From an uncultured Acidobacteriia bacterium (GTDB lineage: Bacteria; Acidobacteriota; Terriglobia; Bryobacterales; Bryobacteraceae): a DNA stretch of 42,596 bases. This document shows positions 16,017 to 26,945 of the stretch, piece by piece. Below the pieces are notes generated by a model. It was not told the origin of the DNA. It saw nothing but the letters and a program-made list of their open reading frames with translations, and ran no database searches. Location: assembly GCA_903925975.1 (NCBI GenBank), contig CAIYHG010000031.1, positions 1 through 42,596 on the forward strand, in the 5' to 3' direction. Each line of letters begins with the position of its first letter. The stretch's first letter is position 1. A program made the translations under genes and the position numbers.

Positions 16017-16913
16017 CTAGGCGGATGGCTGCGGAGCCAGCAACAAATCCAGAAACGATTGCGTTGCTGCGTTGAATTGCTTGCGGCGGCGGTGAAGAAT
16101 TCCCACCGGCCGCTGAAGTTCGGGAGCGTGCAGGCGGACCGCGACCAGACGCCCCTGTGCGATTTCCGCTTGCATGGTGCGGGCGGGGAGCAGGCTGATG
16201 CCCGAACCGAGAGCTACGGCTTCCTTGATCATCTGGATGTTGTCGAAGTGCATGGCGAGGTTCACCGTCACTCCGTTGGAGCGCAAGAAACGGTCCAGCT
16301 CCCGGCGGATAGTGAGGTCTTCGTCGAAGGCCACGAAATCCTGGCCATTCAGGTCGGCGGGGTAGACCTCCTTGGCGGCGGCGAAGGGGTGCGTGGGCGG
16401 AACTGCGACCTGTATTTCCTCGTTGCGCCAGGGGATGGCCGCCACCTCGCGGCTCGCGGCGGGATAGCTGACGATTCCGAGGTCGGCCTGATCGTTGCGC
16501 ACCAGGTCGTAGACTTTTTCCGGGCGTTCGTACTCCACTGAGAGGTGAGCGGCAGGATGCAGGCCGGTGAACTCCTCTTGAAGGCGAGTGATCTCCGAGA
16601 GGCCGATGGAGTATATGGAGGCCACTCGCACGGTCCCCTCGATGGCGCCCTTCAGGTCCGCCAGGGCGCGGTTGAACTCCTCCTCGCGGCGCAACACGTC
16701 GCGGCAGAACTCATAATAGAGCTTTCCAGCGGGGGTCAACTCAAGCGGCCGCTTGCCTCTATCGAACAAAACGACTGCGAGCCTACGTTCCACCTCCTGG
16801 ACGTGCTGGCTAGCCGCAGATTGACTTACGCCACCATGAGCGGCGCCGCGCGTCATGCTCTTTGTGGCTGCTATGTCTTTGAAAAGACGGAGATCCCAAA
16901 ATGGCACAACCAA
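16017..16913 (-). CDS. LysR-family regulator divergent from glutamate synthase
   Basis: A transcription regulator of 298 residues: N-terminal winged helix-turn-helix (about 8-66, with VSQSAASQHVQEVERRL and LFDRGKRPLELTPAG) and a periplasmic-binding-protein-like effector domain (about 92-292, with GSGISLLPARTM). It is divergent from gltBD with an 84-nt gap, as with GltC and gltAB in Bacillus subtilis, so regulation of glutamate synthase is a reasonable inference but is not shown by residues. The start is TTG at 16911-16913; no good ribosome-binding site is visible, and GTG at 16907 is an alternative. A palindrome overlapping the start region could be its own operator. Confidence 0.9.
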   Translation of the reverse strand: MVVPFWDLRLFKDIAATKSMTRGAAHGGVSQSAASQHVQEVERRLAVVLFDRGKRPLELTPAGKLYYEFCRDVLRREEEFNRALADLKGAIEGTVRVASIYSIGLSEITRLQEEFTGLHPAAHLSVEYERPEKVYDLVRNDQADLGIVSYPAASREVAAIPWRNEEIQVAVPPTHPFAAAKEVYPADLNGQDFVAFDEDLTIRRELDRFLRSNGVTVNLAMHFDNIQMIKEAVALGSGISLLPARTMQAEIAQGRLVAVRLHAPELQRPVGILHRRRKQFNAATQSFLDLLLAPQPSA

Positions 16914-16915
16914 AT

Positions 16916-16926
16916 CTTATCATAAG
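16916..16926. promoter_or_regulatory. possible LysR-type operator
   Basis: CTTAT-C-ATAAG is a perfect 11-bp palindrome 3 nt upstream of the LysR start codon, in an AT-rich gap that stands out from the GC-rich surroundings. LysR regulators commonly bind short interrupted AT-rich dyads in the shared divergent promoter. Binding is inferred only. Confidence 0.4.
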
Positions 16927-16959
16927 TCAAGGTGATTGTGAGTGATTACCAAAACTTTA

Positions 16960-16989
16960 TTGTCTAATATTGTCCAGGGGTGGTAGACT
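16960..16989 (+). promoter_or_regulatory. candidate gltB promoter
   Basis: TTGTCT at 16960-16965 and TAGACT at 16984-16989 are 18 nt apart, a plausible -35/-10 pair. The -10 ends 8 nt before GTG 16998, so transcription would start at about the first base of the gene and give a leaderless mRNA. A competing TAATAT lies at 16965-16970 with no matching -35. Confidence 0.4.
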
Positions 16990-16997
16990 AATCCAAA

Positions 16998-19900
16998 GTG
17001 AGCGTCCCCATGAATGATTTCACTGTGAGTCCAGGTCTACCCAAAGCTCAGGGACTGTACGATCCCCGCAACGAGCGCGACGCCTGCGGCATCGGCTTCG
17101 TGGCCAGCATCCGCGGCGAACGGTCGCATGACGTAATCGAGAAAGGGATCGGGGTCCTGGTCAACCTGACGCACCGCGGGGCGAGCGGATGCGACCCCCA
17201 AACCGGCGACGGGGCGGGCGTCCTGATTCAAATACCGCACAAGTTCTTTGTCCGCGAGTGCGAAAAGAAGTTGGGGATCGCTCTGCCGGCTCCCGGCGAA
17301 TACGGCGTGGGCATGATGTTTCTGCCGGTGGAACCGGCCGCGAGGTTGCAGTGCGAAGGCGTGGTGGAGCGCATTGTCCGCGAGGAGGGACTGAACGTGC
17401 TTGGCTGGCGCGATACGCCCATCGATGGCTCGGCCATCGGCCGCGTGGCGCGCGTGTCGCAGCCGTACATTGAGCAGGTGTTCGTCAGCCGCGCGAAGGG
17501 CATGACCGAAGACCAGTTGGAGCGCAAGCTCTATGTGATCCGGAAGCGCTGCGAAGCCGAGATTGCGGCCTCCGACATTCGCGAAAAAGAATTCTTCTAC
17601 GTTCCCTCACTCTCGGGAAGAACTATCGTATACAAGGGCCTGCTGCTGGCTCCTCAAATCGCCAAGTTTTATCCGGAACTGAGCGACCCCGAAGTGGTGA
17701 GCGCGTTGTGCCTGGTGCATCAGCGGTTCTCCACCAACACCTTCCCCACATGGCATCTGGCGCACCCGTTCCGCTACATCGCGCATAACGGGGAGATCAA
17801 CACGCTGCGCGGGAACGTGAACTGGATGCACGCGCGGCAATCGGTGCTGGCTTCGCCGCTGTTTGGAGACGACATCAAGAAGCTGTTCCCCGTGGTTCAG
17901 CCCGGCGGCAGCGATTCGGCGGCATTTGATAACGCTTTCGAGTTGCTGCTGATGGCAGGGAGATCGCCGCAACACGCCATGGCCATGCTGATTCCGGAAG
18001 CGTGGTCGAAGAACAAGCACATGAACCCGCAGAAGCGGGCGTTTTACGAATACCATGCCTCGTTAATGGAGCCCTGGGACGGCCCCGCGGCTATGGCGTT
18101 CACTGACGGCCGCTCGATCGGGGCCACGCTCGACCGCAACGGACTGCGCCCGGCGCGCTACCTGGTGACCAAGGACGATCTGATCGTCATGGCGTCGGAA
18201 ACCGGAGTGCTGCCGGTGGCGCCCGAAGACGTCCGGCTCAAGGGCCGGCTGCAGCCGGGCAAGATGCTGCTGGTGGATACGGCGGAGGGACGCATTATTT
18301 CGGACCGCGAATTGAAATCGCGGCTCTACGGGCGGAACCCCTACCAGCTCTGGTTGAAAGAGAATCAGATCACGCTCGATCAGCTTGCCGATCCGCCGCG
18401 CCAGCACGGTTCCGATAGCAGCACGCTGATCAGCCGCCAGAGGGCCTTCGGCTATACCGAGGAAGATCTGAAAATGATCCTGACGCCGATGGCCGAGAAG
18501 GGCGAGGAGCCGATAGGCTCCATGGGCGCCGATACGCCGCTGGCCTGTCTCTCGGACAGGCCGCAGCCGCTGTTCAATTACTTCAAGCAACTGTTCGCGC
18601 AGGTGACCAACCCGCCCATCGATCCCATCCGGGAAGAGATGGTGATGTCGCTCACCAGCTATATCGGCACAGAGCGGAACATCCTCGACGAAACTCCACA
18701 GCACTGCCACACGCTGAAGCTGCCGCATCCGATCCTGACCAACTTTGACCTGGAGAAGCTGCGCCGGGTATCGCAAGGCGACTTCCTCGCGACGACGCTG
18801 CCCCTGCTATATGCGGCGGAGGAGGGGGCCAGAGGACTCGAACGGGCGCTGATGCAGCTCTGCCGGCGCGCCACCCTGGCGATTCAATCCGGGTACACGC
18901 TGCTGATTCTTTCGGACCGGGGCGTCGATCCGGATTGGGCGCCGATTCCGAGCCTGCTGGCCGTGGCGGCTCTGCACAACCACCTGGTTCGCGAGGAGTC
19001 GCGCACTCAGGTGGCGCTGATCGTGGAATCGGGCGAGCCGCGCGAGGTGATGCACTTCGCGCTGCTGATCGGCTACGGCGCGAGCGCCGTGAACCCATAT
19101 CTGGCTCTGGAAACTATCGAATCCACGCCCGAGGGAGTGGACCATTTCATCAAGGCCATCAACAAGGGCCTGATGAAGACCTTCTCGAAGATGGGCATCT
19201 CGACTCTGCAAAGTTACCGCGGCGCGCAGGTGTTCGAGGCTATCGGACTAAGCAAGGATCTGGTGGAGCGTTATTTCACCGGAACGGTTTCGCGGATCGG
19301 CGGCATCGGGCTCGACGTGATTGCGCAAGAGGCGGGGATGAAGCACCGCCATGCCTTCCTTCCGCCCAGGGAATCCGAAACGGATCTGGACGCCGGCGGA
19401 ATTTATCAACACAGAGCGAGCGGCGAATATCACCTGCTCAATCCGCAGACGATCTCCAAGCTGCAGCACTCGGTGCGGCAGAATAGCGCCGCCACGTTCC
19501 AGGAATATACGGACTTGATCGACACCCAGAACCGCCAGCTCACAACGCTGCGCGGGATGCTCGAAATCAAGAAGAGTCCGAATCCGGTTCCGCTGGAGGA
19601 AGTGGAACCGGCCAAAGAGATTGTGAAGCGCTTCGCCACGGGCGCGATGTCGTTTGGCTCCATTTCCAAGGAGGCGCACGAGACGCTCGCGGTGGCGATG
19701 AACACCATCGGCGGACGGTCGAACACGGGCGAGGGCGGGGAAGACGAAGAGCGGTTCCGAGACCTGCGCCGAAGTTCAGTGAAGCAGGTGGCGTCAGGGC
19801 GCTTCGGCGTTACGGCGAACTACCTGGTGAACGCCGACGAGCTGCAGATCAAGATGGCGCAGGGAGCGAAGCCCGGCGAAGGCGGCCAGCTTCCCGGTCA

Positions 19901-21563
19901 CAAGGTGGATAAGAACATCGCGCGCGTGCGGCACTCGGTGCCGGGCGTGGGCCTGATCTCACCGCCGCCGCACCACGACATTTACTCGATTGAGGACCTG
20001 GCGCAGCTCATCTACGATCTGAAGAACGTCAACCCCAAGGCGCGGATTTCGGTGAAACTGGTGGCCGAAGTCGGCGTGGGCACGGTGGCCGCTGGCGTGG
20101 CCAAGGCGCACGCCGACGTGGTTCTGATTTCGGGCGATACCGGGGGCACGGGCGCTTCTCCGCTGAGTTCCATCCGGCACGCGGGCATCCCGTGGGAGCT
20201 AGGGCTGGCGGAAACGCATCAGGTGCTGGTGATGAATGACCTGCGCGGGCGCATCAAGGTGCAGACGGACGGCAAGCTGCAGACGGGCCGCGACGTTGCG
20301 ATAGCGGCGTTGCTTGGCGCCGAGGAGTTCGGCTTCGCCACCACGCCCCTGATTGCGCTGGGCTGCATCATGATGCGCAAGTGCCATCTGAATACCTGTC
20401 CGGTGGGCATCGCCACGCAAGACCCGGTGTTGCGCGCGCGGTTCCACGGCGAGCCGGAACACGTAATCAATTTCTTCTTCTTTCTGGCTGAGCAGGTAAG
20501 GGGCTATATGGCCCAGATGGGATTCCGCACCTTCGACGAGATGGTGGGCCGCGTAGATATGCTCGACCCGCGCAAGGCGGCGGATCACTGGAAGGCCAAG
20601 GGCCTGGACTTCTCGCCGATTCTGTACAACCCGCGCACTCCCAGCCGGGTGGCGCGGCGCTGCGTGCAGGCGCAGGACCACGGGCTGGAGAACGCGCTCG
20701 ATTATCAATTGATCGAGCTGGCGCGCCCCGCTCTGGAGCAGCAAACTCCGGTCAGCGTGGATGTTCCCATTCGCAACGTACACCGCACGGTCGGCGCCAT
20801 GCTCTCCGGAGAAATCGCCCGGCGCTACGGGTCGGCGGGGTTGCCGGCGGACACGATCCGGTTCCGGTTCAACGGCTCGGCCGGGCAGAGCTTCGGCGCA
20901 TTTTTGGCGCAGGGCGTCACGCTGGAACTCGAAGGCGACGTCAACGATTACGCCGGCAAAGGCCTTTCCGGCGGCAAGCTGGTGGTATATCCGCCGCGAG
21001 CCTCGCGCTTCGCGCCGGAAGAAAACATCCTGATCGGCAACGTGGCTCTCTACGGCGCGACTTCGGGAGAAGCTTACTTCAACGGAATGGCGGGTGAGCG
21101 CTTCGCGGTGCGCAACTCGGGCGCAACGGCAGTCGTCGAGGGTTTGGGCGACCACGGATGCGAGTACATGACGGGCGGCCTGATCGCCGTGCTGGGCAAG
21201 TGCGGCAGGAACTTCGCGGCCGGCATGAGCGGCGGGCTGGCGTTCGTCTATGACGAGAAGGGCGATTTCGCCGAGAAGCGCTGCAACACGGCCATGGTGG
21301 ATCTGGAGCGCGTGCGGCAGAACGAACCGGACGCGGAGATGCTGTATGCCCTCATCGCGCGGCACGTTGCCGGCACTGGCAGTCCGCGCGGGAAACGGAT
21401 TCTGGAGAACTGGGAGCAGAACCTGGCCCTGTTCTGGAGGGTCTACCCGCATGAGTACCGGCGGGCGCTGGCGGCGGGCGAGAACGTCGCGCATGCGGTG
21501 GACCTGACTGTGCCCGCGGGCGTGCAACCGCGTCCCCTGGCTATGGAAGCGGCGGGAGATTAA
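16998..21563 (+). CDS. gltB: glutamate synthase large (alpha) subunit
   Basis: NADPH-glutamate synthase large subunit, 1521 residues, making two glutamates from glutamine and 2-oxoglutarate in cytoplasmic ammonia assimilation. Domains in order: class-II glutamine amidotransferase (from Cys30 in RDACGIGF, to about 430), central domain (about 470-770), FMN-binding synthase domain (about 830-1200, with [13 protein letters not shown]) and the C-terminal GXGXG beta-helix (about 1270-1460). The 3Fe-4S cysteines are Cys1123, Cys1129 and Cys1134 in [15 protein letters not shown]. The catalytic Cys follows a 29-residue propeptide, as is usual for GltB. GTG 16998 is supported by a -10 ending 8 nt upstream; ATG 17010 is the alternative. 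gltD follows after 3 nt. Confidence 0.96.
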   Translation: MSVPMNDFTVSPGLPKAQGLYDPRNERDACGIGFVASIRGERSHDVIEKGIGVLVNLTHRGASGCDPQTGDGAGVLIQIPHKFFVRECEKKLGIALPAPGEYGVGMMFLPVEPAARLQCEGVVERIVREEGLNVLGWRDTPIDGSAIGRVARVSQPYIEQVFVSRAKGMTEDQLERKLYVIRKRCEAEIAASDIREKEFFYVPSLSGRTIVYKGLLLAPQIAKFYPELSDPEVVSALCLVHQRFSTNTFPTWHLAHPFRYIAHNGEINTLRGNVNWMHARQSVLASPLFGDDIKKLFPVVQPGGSDSAAFDNAFELLLMAGRSPQHAMAMLIPEAWSKNKHMNPQKRAFYEYHASLMEPWDGPAAMAFTDGRSIGATLDRNGLRPARYLVTKDDLIVMASETGVLPVAPEDVRLKGRLQPGKMLLVDTAEGRIISDRELKSRLYGRNPYQLWLKENQITLDQLADPPRQHGSDSSTLISRQRAFGYTEEDLKMILTPMAEKGEEPIGSMGADTPLACLSDRPQPLFNYFKQLFAQVTNPPIDPIREEMVMSLTSYIGTERNILDETPQHCHTLKLPHPILTNFDLEKLRRVSQGDFLATTLPLLYAAEEGARGLERALMQLCRRATLAIQSGYTLLILSDRGVDPDWAPIPSLLAVAALHNHLVREESRTQVALIVESGEPREVMHFALLIGYGASAVNPYLALETIESTPEGVDHFIKAINKGLMKTFSKMGISTLQSYRGAQVFEAIGLSKDLVERYFTGTVSRIGGIGLDVIAQEAGMKHRHAFLPPRESETDLDAGGIYQHRASGEYHLLNPQTISKLQHSVRQNSAATFQEYTDLIDTQNRQLTTLRGMLEIKKSPNPVPLEEVEPAKEIVKRFATGAMSFGSISKEAHETLAVAMNTIGGRSNTGEGGEDEERFRDLRRSSVKQVASGRFGVTANYLVNADELQIKMAQGAKPGEGGQLPGHKVDKNIARVRHSVPGVGLISPPPHHDIYSIEDLAQLIYDLKNVNPKARISVKLVAEVGVGTVAAGVAKAHADVVLISGDTGGTGASPLSSIRHAGIPWELGLAETHQVLVMNDLRGRIKVQTDGKLQTGRDVAIAALLGAEEFGFATTPLIALGCIMMRKCHLNTCPVGIATQDPVLRARFHGEPEHVINFFFFLAEQVRGYMAQMGFRTFDEMVGRVDMLDPRKAADHWKAKGLDFSPILYNPRTPSRVARRCVQAQDHGLENALDYQLIELARPALEQQTPVSVDVPIRNVHRTVGAMLSGEIARRYGSAGLPADTIRFRFNGSAGQSFGAFLAQGVTLELEGDVNDYAGKGLSGGKLVVYPPRASRFAPEENILIGNVALYGATSGEAYFNGMAGERFAVRNSGATAVVEGLGDHGCEYMTGGLIAVLGKCGRNFAAGMSGGLAFVYDEKGDFAEKRCNTAMVDLERVRQNEPDAEMLYALIARHVAGTGSPRGKRILENWEQNLALFWRVYPHEYRRALAAGENVAHAVDLTVPAGVQPRPLAMEAAGD

Positions 21564-21566
21564 TCC

Positions 21567-22982
21567 ATGGGTAAAGTTACCGGATTCCTGGAATATAAGC
21601 GCGAGGTGGCCCAACGGAGGCCCGTCGAGGAGCGCGTCAAAGACTGGTTCGAGATCTATCTGCCTCTGCCCGAGGAAACCCTGAAGACGCAGGGCGCCCG
21701 CTGCATGGATTGCGGGGTGCCCTTCTGCCACACCGGGTGCCCGCTGAACAACATCATTCCGGATTGGAACGACCTTGTGTACAAGGGCCGCTGGCACGAT
21801 GCGGTCCGGCGTTTGCACTCCACCAACAACTTTCCCGAGTTCACGGGACGGGTCTGCCCGGCGCCCTGCGAGGCCGCCTGCGTGCTCGGCATCAACGCGC
21901 CGCCGGTGACGATCAAGCAGATCGAGCGGGCCATCGTGGACCGGGGATTCGAACTTGGCTACATCAAGCCGGAGCCGGCGCCGGTGAAGACCGGGAAGCG
22001 CGTGGCCGTGGTGGGCTCGGGCCCCGCGGGCCTGGCCGCCGCGCAGCAGTTGGCGCGCGCCGGGCACGACGTCACGGTTTTTGAGAAGAACGACCGCATC
22101 GGCGGCCTGATGCGCTACGGCATTCCGCAGTTCAAGATGGAGAAGGATCTGATCGACCGCCGCTTGGAGCAGATGATCGCCGAGGGCGTGAAGTTCGAGA
22201 CGGGCGCCGCAGTGGGCGTGAATGTCCCCGTGGAGGACCTGCGCAAGGAGTTCCACGCGATTCTTCTAGCGGGCGGCGCCGAACAGCCGAGAGATTTGAA
22301 AGTTCCCGGCCGCGAACTGGGCGGCATTCATTTCGCGATGGAGTTCTTGCCGCAGCAGAACCGGCGCTGCGAAGGCGACGTGGTTCCCGAAGACGAGGCG
22401 ATTCTCGCGACGGGCAAGCGCGTCGTGATCATTGGCGGCGGCGATACCGGCGCGGATTGCCTGGGCACTTCCCACCGGCAGGGCGCGAGTTCCGTGACGC
22501 AGTTCGAGCTGCTGCCCAAGCCGCCCGAGGAACGCTCGGAGACCACTCCGTGGCCGCTCTGGCCGATGCAACTCCGCACCGAGAGCGCGCACGAAGAAGG
22601 CGGCGTGCGCGAGTGGAGCGTTTCGACAACGAAGTTCACGGGCGACGGCAACGGACGCGTGAAGCAGCTCCACGGCGTGCGCGTGGGCCCCGCGCCGCGC
22701 TTCGAAGCGCAAGCCGGATCGGAGTTCACGATTGAAGCGGACCTGGTGCTTCTGGCGATGGGCTTCCTGGGCCCCGTGAAGAGGGGGATGATCGAGCAAC
22801 TCGGAGTGGCTCTCGATCAGCGCGGGAACGTGGCTACCGACGAACAGCAGATGACGTCCGTAGAAGGCGTGTTCGCTGCGGGCGACATGCGCCGCGGCCA
22901 GTCTCTGGTGGTGTGGGCGATTGCCGAAGGCCGGAAAGCGGCGGCGGGGATAGACCGTTATCTGACCGGAGCCGCGAAGTAG
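21567..22982 (+). CDS. gltD: glutamate synthase small (beta) subunit
   Basis: FAD- and NADPH-binding subunit of glutamate synthase, 471 residues, passing electrons from NADPH to the large subunit. The N-terminal region carries the cysteines for two 4Fe-4S clusters (Cys46, Cys49, Cys54, Cys58 in [16 protein letters not shown], then Cys97, Cys101, Cys105 in [12 protein letters not shown]). An FAD Rossmann fold follows (about 146-175, [20 protein letters not shown]), then an NADPH-binding fold ([16 protein letters not shown], about 287). The C-terminus has the usual [19 protein letters not shown]. It starts at ATG 21567, 3 nt after the gltB stop, so the two subunits are cotranscribed. Confidence 0.96.
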   Translation: MGKVTGFLEYKREVAQRRPVEERVKDWFEIYLPLPEETLKTQGARCMDCGVPFCHTGCPLNNIIPDWNDLVYKGRWHDAVRRLHSTNNFPEFTGRVCPAPCEAACVLGINAPPVTIKQIERAIVDRGFELGYIKPEPAPVKTGKRVAVVGSGPAGLAAAQQLARAGHDVTVFEKNDRIGGLMRYGIPQFKMEKDLIDRRLEQMIAEGVKFETGAAVGVNVPVEDLRKEFHAILLAGGAEQPRDLKVPGRELGGIHFAMEFLPQQNRRCEGDVVPEDEAILATGKRVVIIGGGDTGADCLGTSHRQGASSVTQFELLPKPPEERSETTPWPLWPMQLRTESAHEEGGVREWSVSTTKFTGDGNGRVKQLHGVRVGPAPRFEAQAGSEFTIEADLVLLAMGFLGPVKRGMIEQLGVALDQRGNVATDEQQMTSVEGVFAAGDMRRGQSLVVWAIAEGRKAAAGIDRYLTGAAK

Positions 22983-23033
22983 CGGGAATCGGCAGCTTAC
23001 AGTCATCGGGTAGAATCCATCTAAGTGGAGGCC

Positions 23034-24044
23034 ATGGCAGGTATGGATCGGCGTCAATTCATTCAGGCCGGGGTGGGCGCCGTTTTGGCTGCTCAAGGGA
23101 GAGCGCAGGCTCCTCCATCAGCCGTGGCAAAACAACTAAAGATAGACGTCTTCTCAAGACATCTCCAGTGGCTGCGTGATGCGGACCAGGTGGCGGAGGC
23201 CGTCAATGAGATGGGCTTCGATGGCCTCGACATCACGGTCCGGCCCTATCCCGGGCACATCGACCCGGCTCGCGTGGCGCAAGACCTGCCCCCGTTTGTG
23301 AATACGATTCGCAGGCACGGACTCCTGGTGAAGGAGATCACTTGTCCCATCACGGACGCCGATTCGCCCAACGCGGAGCAGATTCTGCAGACAGCCTCAT
23401 CGCTTGGCATCACGCATTATTGGTGGGGCACTTTCCGCTACGTGCCAGGCAAGCCGGTCATGGCGCAGCTCGACGATCTGAAGCCCAGGGTCGCCAAGTT
23501 GGCTGCGCTGAACGCGAAGTACAAAATGACGGCGATGTACCACACGAATGAGGGCGATGGGCCGGTTGGCGCGGCAATCTGGGATCTGCTGTACGTGCTC
23601 CGGAATTTCGACCCGGCTCAAGTGGGTTTTCATTACGATGTTGGCCACATGACACTGGGTGGCGGCAACGGCACCTGGGCTCTGGGTCTGCGGGCCGCAG
23701 GCCCCTATATCGCGGGTATTTCCGTCAAGGATACCGTGATGGAGAAGATCCCCGGATCGGCTGCCGAGGCCGGCGCGGATAGCGGCCGCGGGGCCAGCGG
23801 CATGCCGAATGGGTGGAGGATCAGGCAGGTCCCTCTTGGCGAAGGCTTGGACAACCTGCCTAAGCTGGCAAGCGTCCTGAAGGAAATCGGGTTTTCAGGA
23901 CCTTGCGAAATTCAAGCCGAATATCCCAACGGCGGCGCCGAAAGCGCCCAAGACAAGCTCTCCCTGCCGCGCGAGCAGGTTCTAGGCGCGATGAAGCGCG
24001 ATCTCAAAGTGCTGCGCGCAGCCTTTGCCAGTTCGGGGTTGTAG
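23034..24044 (+). CDS. Tat-exported sugar phosphate isomerase/epimerase-like protein
   Basis: A TIM-barrel protein of the xylose-isomerase-like (AP endonuclease family 2) superfamily, about 336 residues. The N-terminus MDRRQFIQAGVGAVLAAQG is a twin-arginine signal, so the folded protein is likely exported. Barrel features are MGFDGLDITVRPYPGH, a possible metal-binding YHTNEGDG, FHYDVGHMT and GPCEIQAEYP. Members isomerise or epimerise sugars, but the substrate is unclear. The start is uncertain: GGAGG at 23027-23031 is only 2 nt from ATG 23034 and 11 nt from ATG 23043, and the latter gives the most typical Tat start. TAGAAT at 23011-23016 could be its -10. It ends at a palindrome shared with the convergent aldolase gene. 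Confidence 0.82.
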   Translation: MAGMDRRQFIQAGVGAVLAAQGRAQAPPSAVAKQLKIDVFSRHLQWLRDADQVAEAVNEMGFDGLDITVRPYPGHIDPARVAQDLPPFVNTIRRHGLLVKEITCPITDADSPNAEQILQTASSLGITHYWWGTFRYVPGKPVMAQLDDLKPRVAKLAALNAKYKMTAMYHTNEGDGPVGAAIWDLLYVLRNFDPAQVGFHYDVGHMTLGGGNGTWALGLRAAGPYIAGISVKDTVMEKIPGSAAEAGADSGRGASGMPNGWRIRQVPLGEGLDNLPKLASVLKEIGFSGPCEIQAEYPNGGAESAQDKLSLPREQVLGAMKRDLKVLRAAFASSGL

Positions 24045-24052
24045 GAACCATT

Positions 24053-24076
24053 GTGGGGCAGACCCCCTGGTCTGCG
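24053..24076. repeat. palindrome between convergent genes, element 1
   Basis: GCAGACC (24058-24064) and GGTCTGC (24069-24075) form a perfect 7-bp stem with a 4-nt loop, preceded by TGGGG. It lies between the convergent ends of the 23034 and 24990 genes. Related sequences occur at 27033-27058 and 37751-37774, also in tail-to-tail gaps. It probably acts as a bidirectional terminator or an mRNA 3'-end structure. Confidence 0.55.
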
Positions 24077-24099
24077 TATACCATGTGCCGGTCTTTGCA

Positions 24100-24990
24100 T
24101 TACCCCTTGAGATCCTGAAACGCTTCTTCGATTTCCCGCATGGCTTCCTGGCTCGGAACGCTTAGGGGGAGGCGCGGGGGGCCGCCGTAGTAGCCGTTCA
24201 GGTCCATGGCGTGCTTCAGGCCGGCAATGCCGTAGGTTGCGGTGACCAGCCGCGCGGCGCGGGAGATGCGCTGCTGCCAGTCGCGGCCGGCTTCCTCTTC
24301 GCGCTTCAAGTGCGCCTCCCAGATGGCGATGCAGGAATATGGGGCCGCGTTGGCGTAGGCTAGAATGCCTCCCGACGCGCCTACGTACAGCGACGGCCAC
24401 AGCGCGCCGGCTGAACCGCTCAATACTTGAAAGCCAGGCTGCGTCTCATTCACCAGGCGCATCAGCTTTTCTACGTTGCCCGAACTGTCCTTGATGCCGA
24501 TGATGTTCGGGTGCTCGGAGAGCGCGGCCACGGTTTCGACGGCGATATCCAACCCCGTAACCTGCGGGAAGGTGTAAATCAATATGGGAAGAGCGGACTG
24601 GTCGGCGACTGCCCTATAGAAGAGCATCTGTGCCTCGGGCCGGGTGAAAGAGCCCTTGTAATAATGCGGCGTAAGCACCAAGGCGGCCTTGTAGCCGAGG
24701 CTTGCGGCGGCTGCCGTATGCGCCAGCGTACTGCGCACGCTCTCGGCGCCGGTTCCCGCGATCAGAATCTTCCCGGGCGCGGCGGATGCGGCTGCGAGTT
24801 CCAACGTACGGGCTCTCTCGGCAGCGTTCAGCATCACGGCTTCGCCGGTGGAACCGAGGACGACGTATCCGGCCAGGCCCGTGCGGTTCCATTTCTCGAT
24901 GTTGTGCCGCATCTTGGCGGCGTAGATCTCGCCGGTGTGATCGAAGGGCGTGGTGATTGCCGGAAATATTCCCTGTAGCCGTAAGCTCAA
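24100..24990 (-). CDS. dihydrodipicolinate synthase-family aldolase
   Basis: A class-I aldolase/lyase of the DapA/NAL family, 296 residues. It has the GSTGE motif at about 46-50, the Schiff-base Lys167 in IIGIKDSSGN and the catalytic Tyr139 in LPILIYTFP. The motif YTFPQVTG differs from the YNVPSRTG of true dihydrodipicolinate synthases, and there is no lysine-pathway neighbour, so a role in sugar-acid or hydroxy-oxo-acid cleavage is more likely than lysine synthesis. The substrate is not predictable. ATG 24990 gives the usual family N-terminus (LQGIFPAITTPFD). It is convergent with the 23034 gene, and the gap after the next gene (25027) is only 36 nt, so they may be cotranscribed. Confidence 0.9.
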   Translation of the reverse strand: MSLRLQGIFPAITTPFDHTGEIYAAKMRHNIEKWNRTGLAGYVVLGSTGEAVMLNAAERARTLELAAASAAPGKILIAGTGAESVRSTLAHTAAAASLGYKAALVLTPHYYKGSFTRPEAQMLFYRAVADQSALPILIYTFPQVTGLDIAVETVAALSEHPNIIGIKDSSGNVEKLMRLVNETQPGFQVLSGSAGALWPSLYVGASGGILAYANAAPYSCIAIWEAHLKREEEAGRDWQQRISRAARLVTATYGIAGLKHAMDLNGYYGGPPRLPLSVPSQEAMREIEEAFQDLKG

Positions 24991-25026
24991 GCGAACTCCT
25001 TCCGATACATTGTAACGGTCCCCAGC

Positions 25027-25986
25027 CTAGGAACTCCCGATGAGAATGCCCGCGGCGAAGACCAGCGCGCCGCCCAACATCACTTGCAGCGCCGCCGAGA
25101 AGAACGGCGTATCCATGTATTTGTTGCGGATCAGGCTGATGGCGAACAACTCGACAATCACCACGCCAACGGCGACGGCCATGGCCGCGTGGAAGTTCGC
25201 GATGAGGAAGGGAAGCGTGTGGCCGATGCCGCCCGCCGTGGTCATGAGGCCGCAGACTAATCCGCGAATCCACGGATGGCCGCGGCCGGTCAGGGAGCCG
25301 TCGTCGGAGAGCGCTTCGGCGAAGCCCATCGAGATGCCCGCGCCCACCGACGCCGCCATGCCGACCAGGAACGCGTCCCAACTGCTCTGCGTCGCAAACG
25401 CGGCCGCGAACACGGGGGCCAGCGTTGATACCGAGCCGTCCATCAGCCCCGCCAGGCCGGGCTGAATGATCTGGAGCACGAAAAGGCGGCGCTGCGCGGC
25501 GTCTTCCTCTTCGAGAGTCTCGGGCGTGAGTAGTTTCTCGCCTAGCGATTCGGCGATCGCCGAGTGCTTACGCTCCTCCAGCGCCAAGTCGCCCAGGAGC
25601 TTGCGAATCGAGACGTCGGCAACGTGTTGCGCGGAGCGCTCATAGAATCGGCGCGTTTCGAGCTCCATGATCTCGGCCTGCTTGCGAACGGTCTGCAAGC
25701 CGAGCGGACGGATGAGCCAAACCGGGCGGCGGTCCACGAAGCCCTTTACGTCCTGGCGGCGGATATGCGGGATATGCTCGCCGAACTTGATGCGGTACAG
25801 GTCAAGGAGTCGGCGGCGATGCCCGGATTCCTCCGCCTGCATGCCGTCGAACAGCTTCGCCGATGCGGGATACGCCTCGCGCAGCCCGTCGGCGAAATCG
25901 CCGTAGATCTTTCCGTCCTCTTCCTCAAGAGCAATTGCGAGCGCAAGGATCTCACGCTCCGAAAGGTCCTTGAAGTTTTTCGCCAT
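25027..25986 (-). CDS. rubrerythrin-VIT fusion, MbfA-like iron transporter
   Basis: A two-domain protein of 319 residues. Residues about 5-150 form a rubrerythrin/ferritin-like four-helix domain with di-iron ligands in [29 protein letters not shown] and [11 protein letters not shown]. Residues about 165-319 form a VIT1/CCC1-type membrane domain with several helices ([76 protein letters not shown]). The fusion matches the erythrin-VIT family, of which MbfA exports iron and protects against iron and peroxide stress in alphaproteobacteria. The frame is open to 26163, but [17 protein letters not shown] at 25986 is the family start. A superoxide dismutase gene lies 1.1 kb away, which fits iron/oxidative stress defence but may be chance. 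Confidence 0.9.
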   Translation of the reverse strand: MAKNFKDLSEREILALAIALEEEDGKIYGDFADGLREAYPASAKLFDGMQAEESGHRRRLLDLYRIKFGEHIPHIRRQDVKGFVDRRPVWLIRPLGLQTVRKQAEIMELETRRFYERSAQHVADVSIRKLLGDLALEERKHSAIAESLGEKLLTPETLEEEDAAQRRLFVLQIIQPGLAGLMDGSVSTLAPVFAAAFATQSSWDAFLVGMAASVGAGISMGFAEALSDDGSLTGRGHPWIRGLVCGLMTTAGGIGHTLPFLIANFHAAMAVAVGVVIVELFAISLIRNKYMDTPFFSAALQVMLGGALVFAAGILIGSS

Positions 25987-26156
25987 GATTCTATTATTAC
26001 GGGCTGAACGCGGTTTCGGAGCGCTGGAACCTTTTCGGAAATGCCCGATCCGCGGCGCCCTGGAGCGGTAATCTAGAGCTGGGACGTGGGAGAATATTCG
26101 TAGATCGTAGTTGGGGTGACTCCAGGGGCCGGCGCCAAGAGCCGGCAGGAAAATGC

Positions 26157-26930
26157 GTGCCAATGTTTTCTCTCGAAATTGAATGCGGCCCGGAAGACCG
26201 GGATTTTCTGATAGCCGAGTTGTGGGAGCACGGGTCGGCGGGAATTGTCGAGTTGGATTCGCAGCGCGTGCGCGCCTTCTTCGAAGAGGATGCCGGGCGC
26301 GACGAGTTGCTCTCCATGTTCCCCGGCTCGCGGCTGCGGACTGAAGAGGAGCGCGATTGGGTGCAGGCTGCGCGCGAGTTGCTTCAGCCCATGGAAGTGG
26401 GCTCGCGGTTCTACCTGGTGCCGGCGTGGCGCGACGACCCGGCGCCCGCGGGACGCTTCCGCATTGCGGTGAACCCGGGGCTGGCGTTTGGAACCGGCGT
26501 TCACGAGAGCACGCAACTCTGCATGGAGGCCATGGAGCAGTACCTGAAGCCCGGAATGACCGTGCTCGACGTGGGTACCGGATCCGGCATCCTGGCGCGC
26601 GCCGCCAAGTTGCTCGGGGCGGGGAAGATCTATGCGTGCGACATCGATCACGTGGCTGTGAAGATCGCCGGCAGCAACCCGGAGAGCCCGAAATACCGTT
26701 TCGTGGGCTCAGTGGACGCGGTAGCGTCCGGCGTAGCCGACCTCATCGTTGCGAACATCACGCCTGAGGTGATTGCCAAACTGGTAAAGGACCTCATGCG
26801 GGTTCGCAAAGATGGCGGCGTGCTGCTGGCCAGTGGGTTGGAACTGCAGGATCTCGATTTTGTGAAGAGCGCGATCCCCGGAATTCGCGAGGTTCGCCAA
26901 AAGGGGAATTGGGCGCTGGTGGTGGCTTAG
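26157..26930 (+). CDS. prmA: ribosomal protein L11 methyltransferase
   Basis: S-adenosylmethionine-dependent methyltransferase that modifies ribosomal protein L11, 257 residues. The N-terminal substrate-recognition part (about 1-85) is followed by the PrmA signature [17 protein letters not shown] and the SAM-binding motif [13 protein letters not shown] (about 140), then [12 protein letters not shown], where the Asn-Ile/Leu-Thr/Leu stretch typifies PrmA. GTG 26157 has AGGA about 5 nt upstream; ATG 26163 in the same frame is nearly as likely. The length is a little short of the 290-300 residues of proteobacterial PrmA, mainly at the N-terminus. The gap 25987-26156 holds the divergent promoters. 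Confidence 0.88.
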   Translation: MPMFSLEIECGPEDRDFLIAELWEHGSAGIVELDSQRVRAFFEEDAGRDELLSMFPGSRLRTEEERDWVQAARELLQPMEVGSRFYLVPAWRDDPAPAGRFRIAVNPGLAFGTGVHESTQLCMEAMEQYLKPGMTVLDVGTGSGILARAAKLLGAGKIYACDIDHVAVKIAGSNPESPKYRFVGSVDAVASGVADLIVANITPEVIAKLVKDLMRVRKDGGVLLASGLELQDLDFVKSAIPGIREVRQKGNWALVVA

Positions 26931-26945
26931 GGAAGAAATTAATGG

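Noticed and set aside
20199..22256. 685-codon open frame antisense to gltB/gltD
   Set aside because: Entirely antisense to two well-identified genes; the high GC content gives long open frames on the opposite strand.
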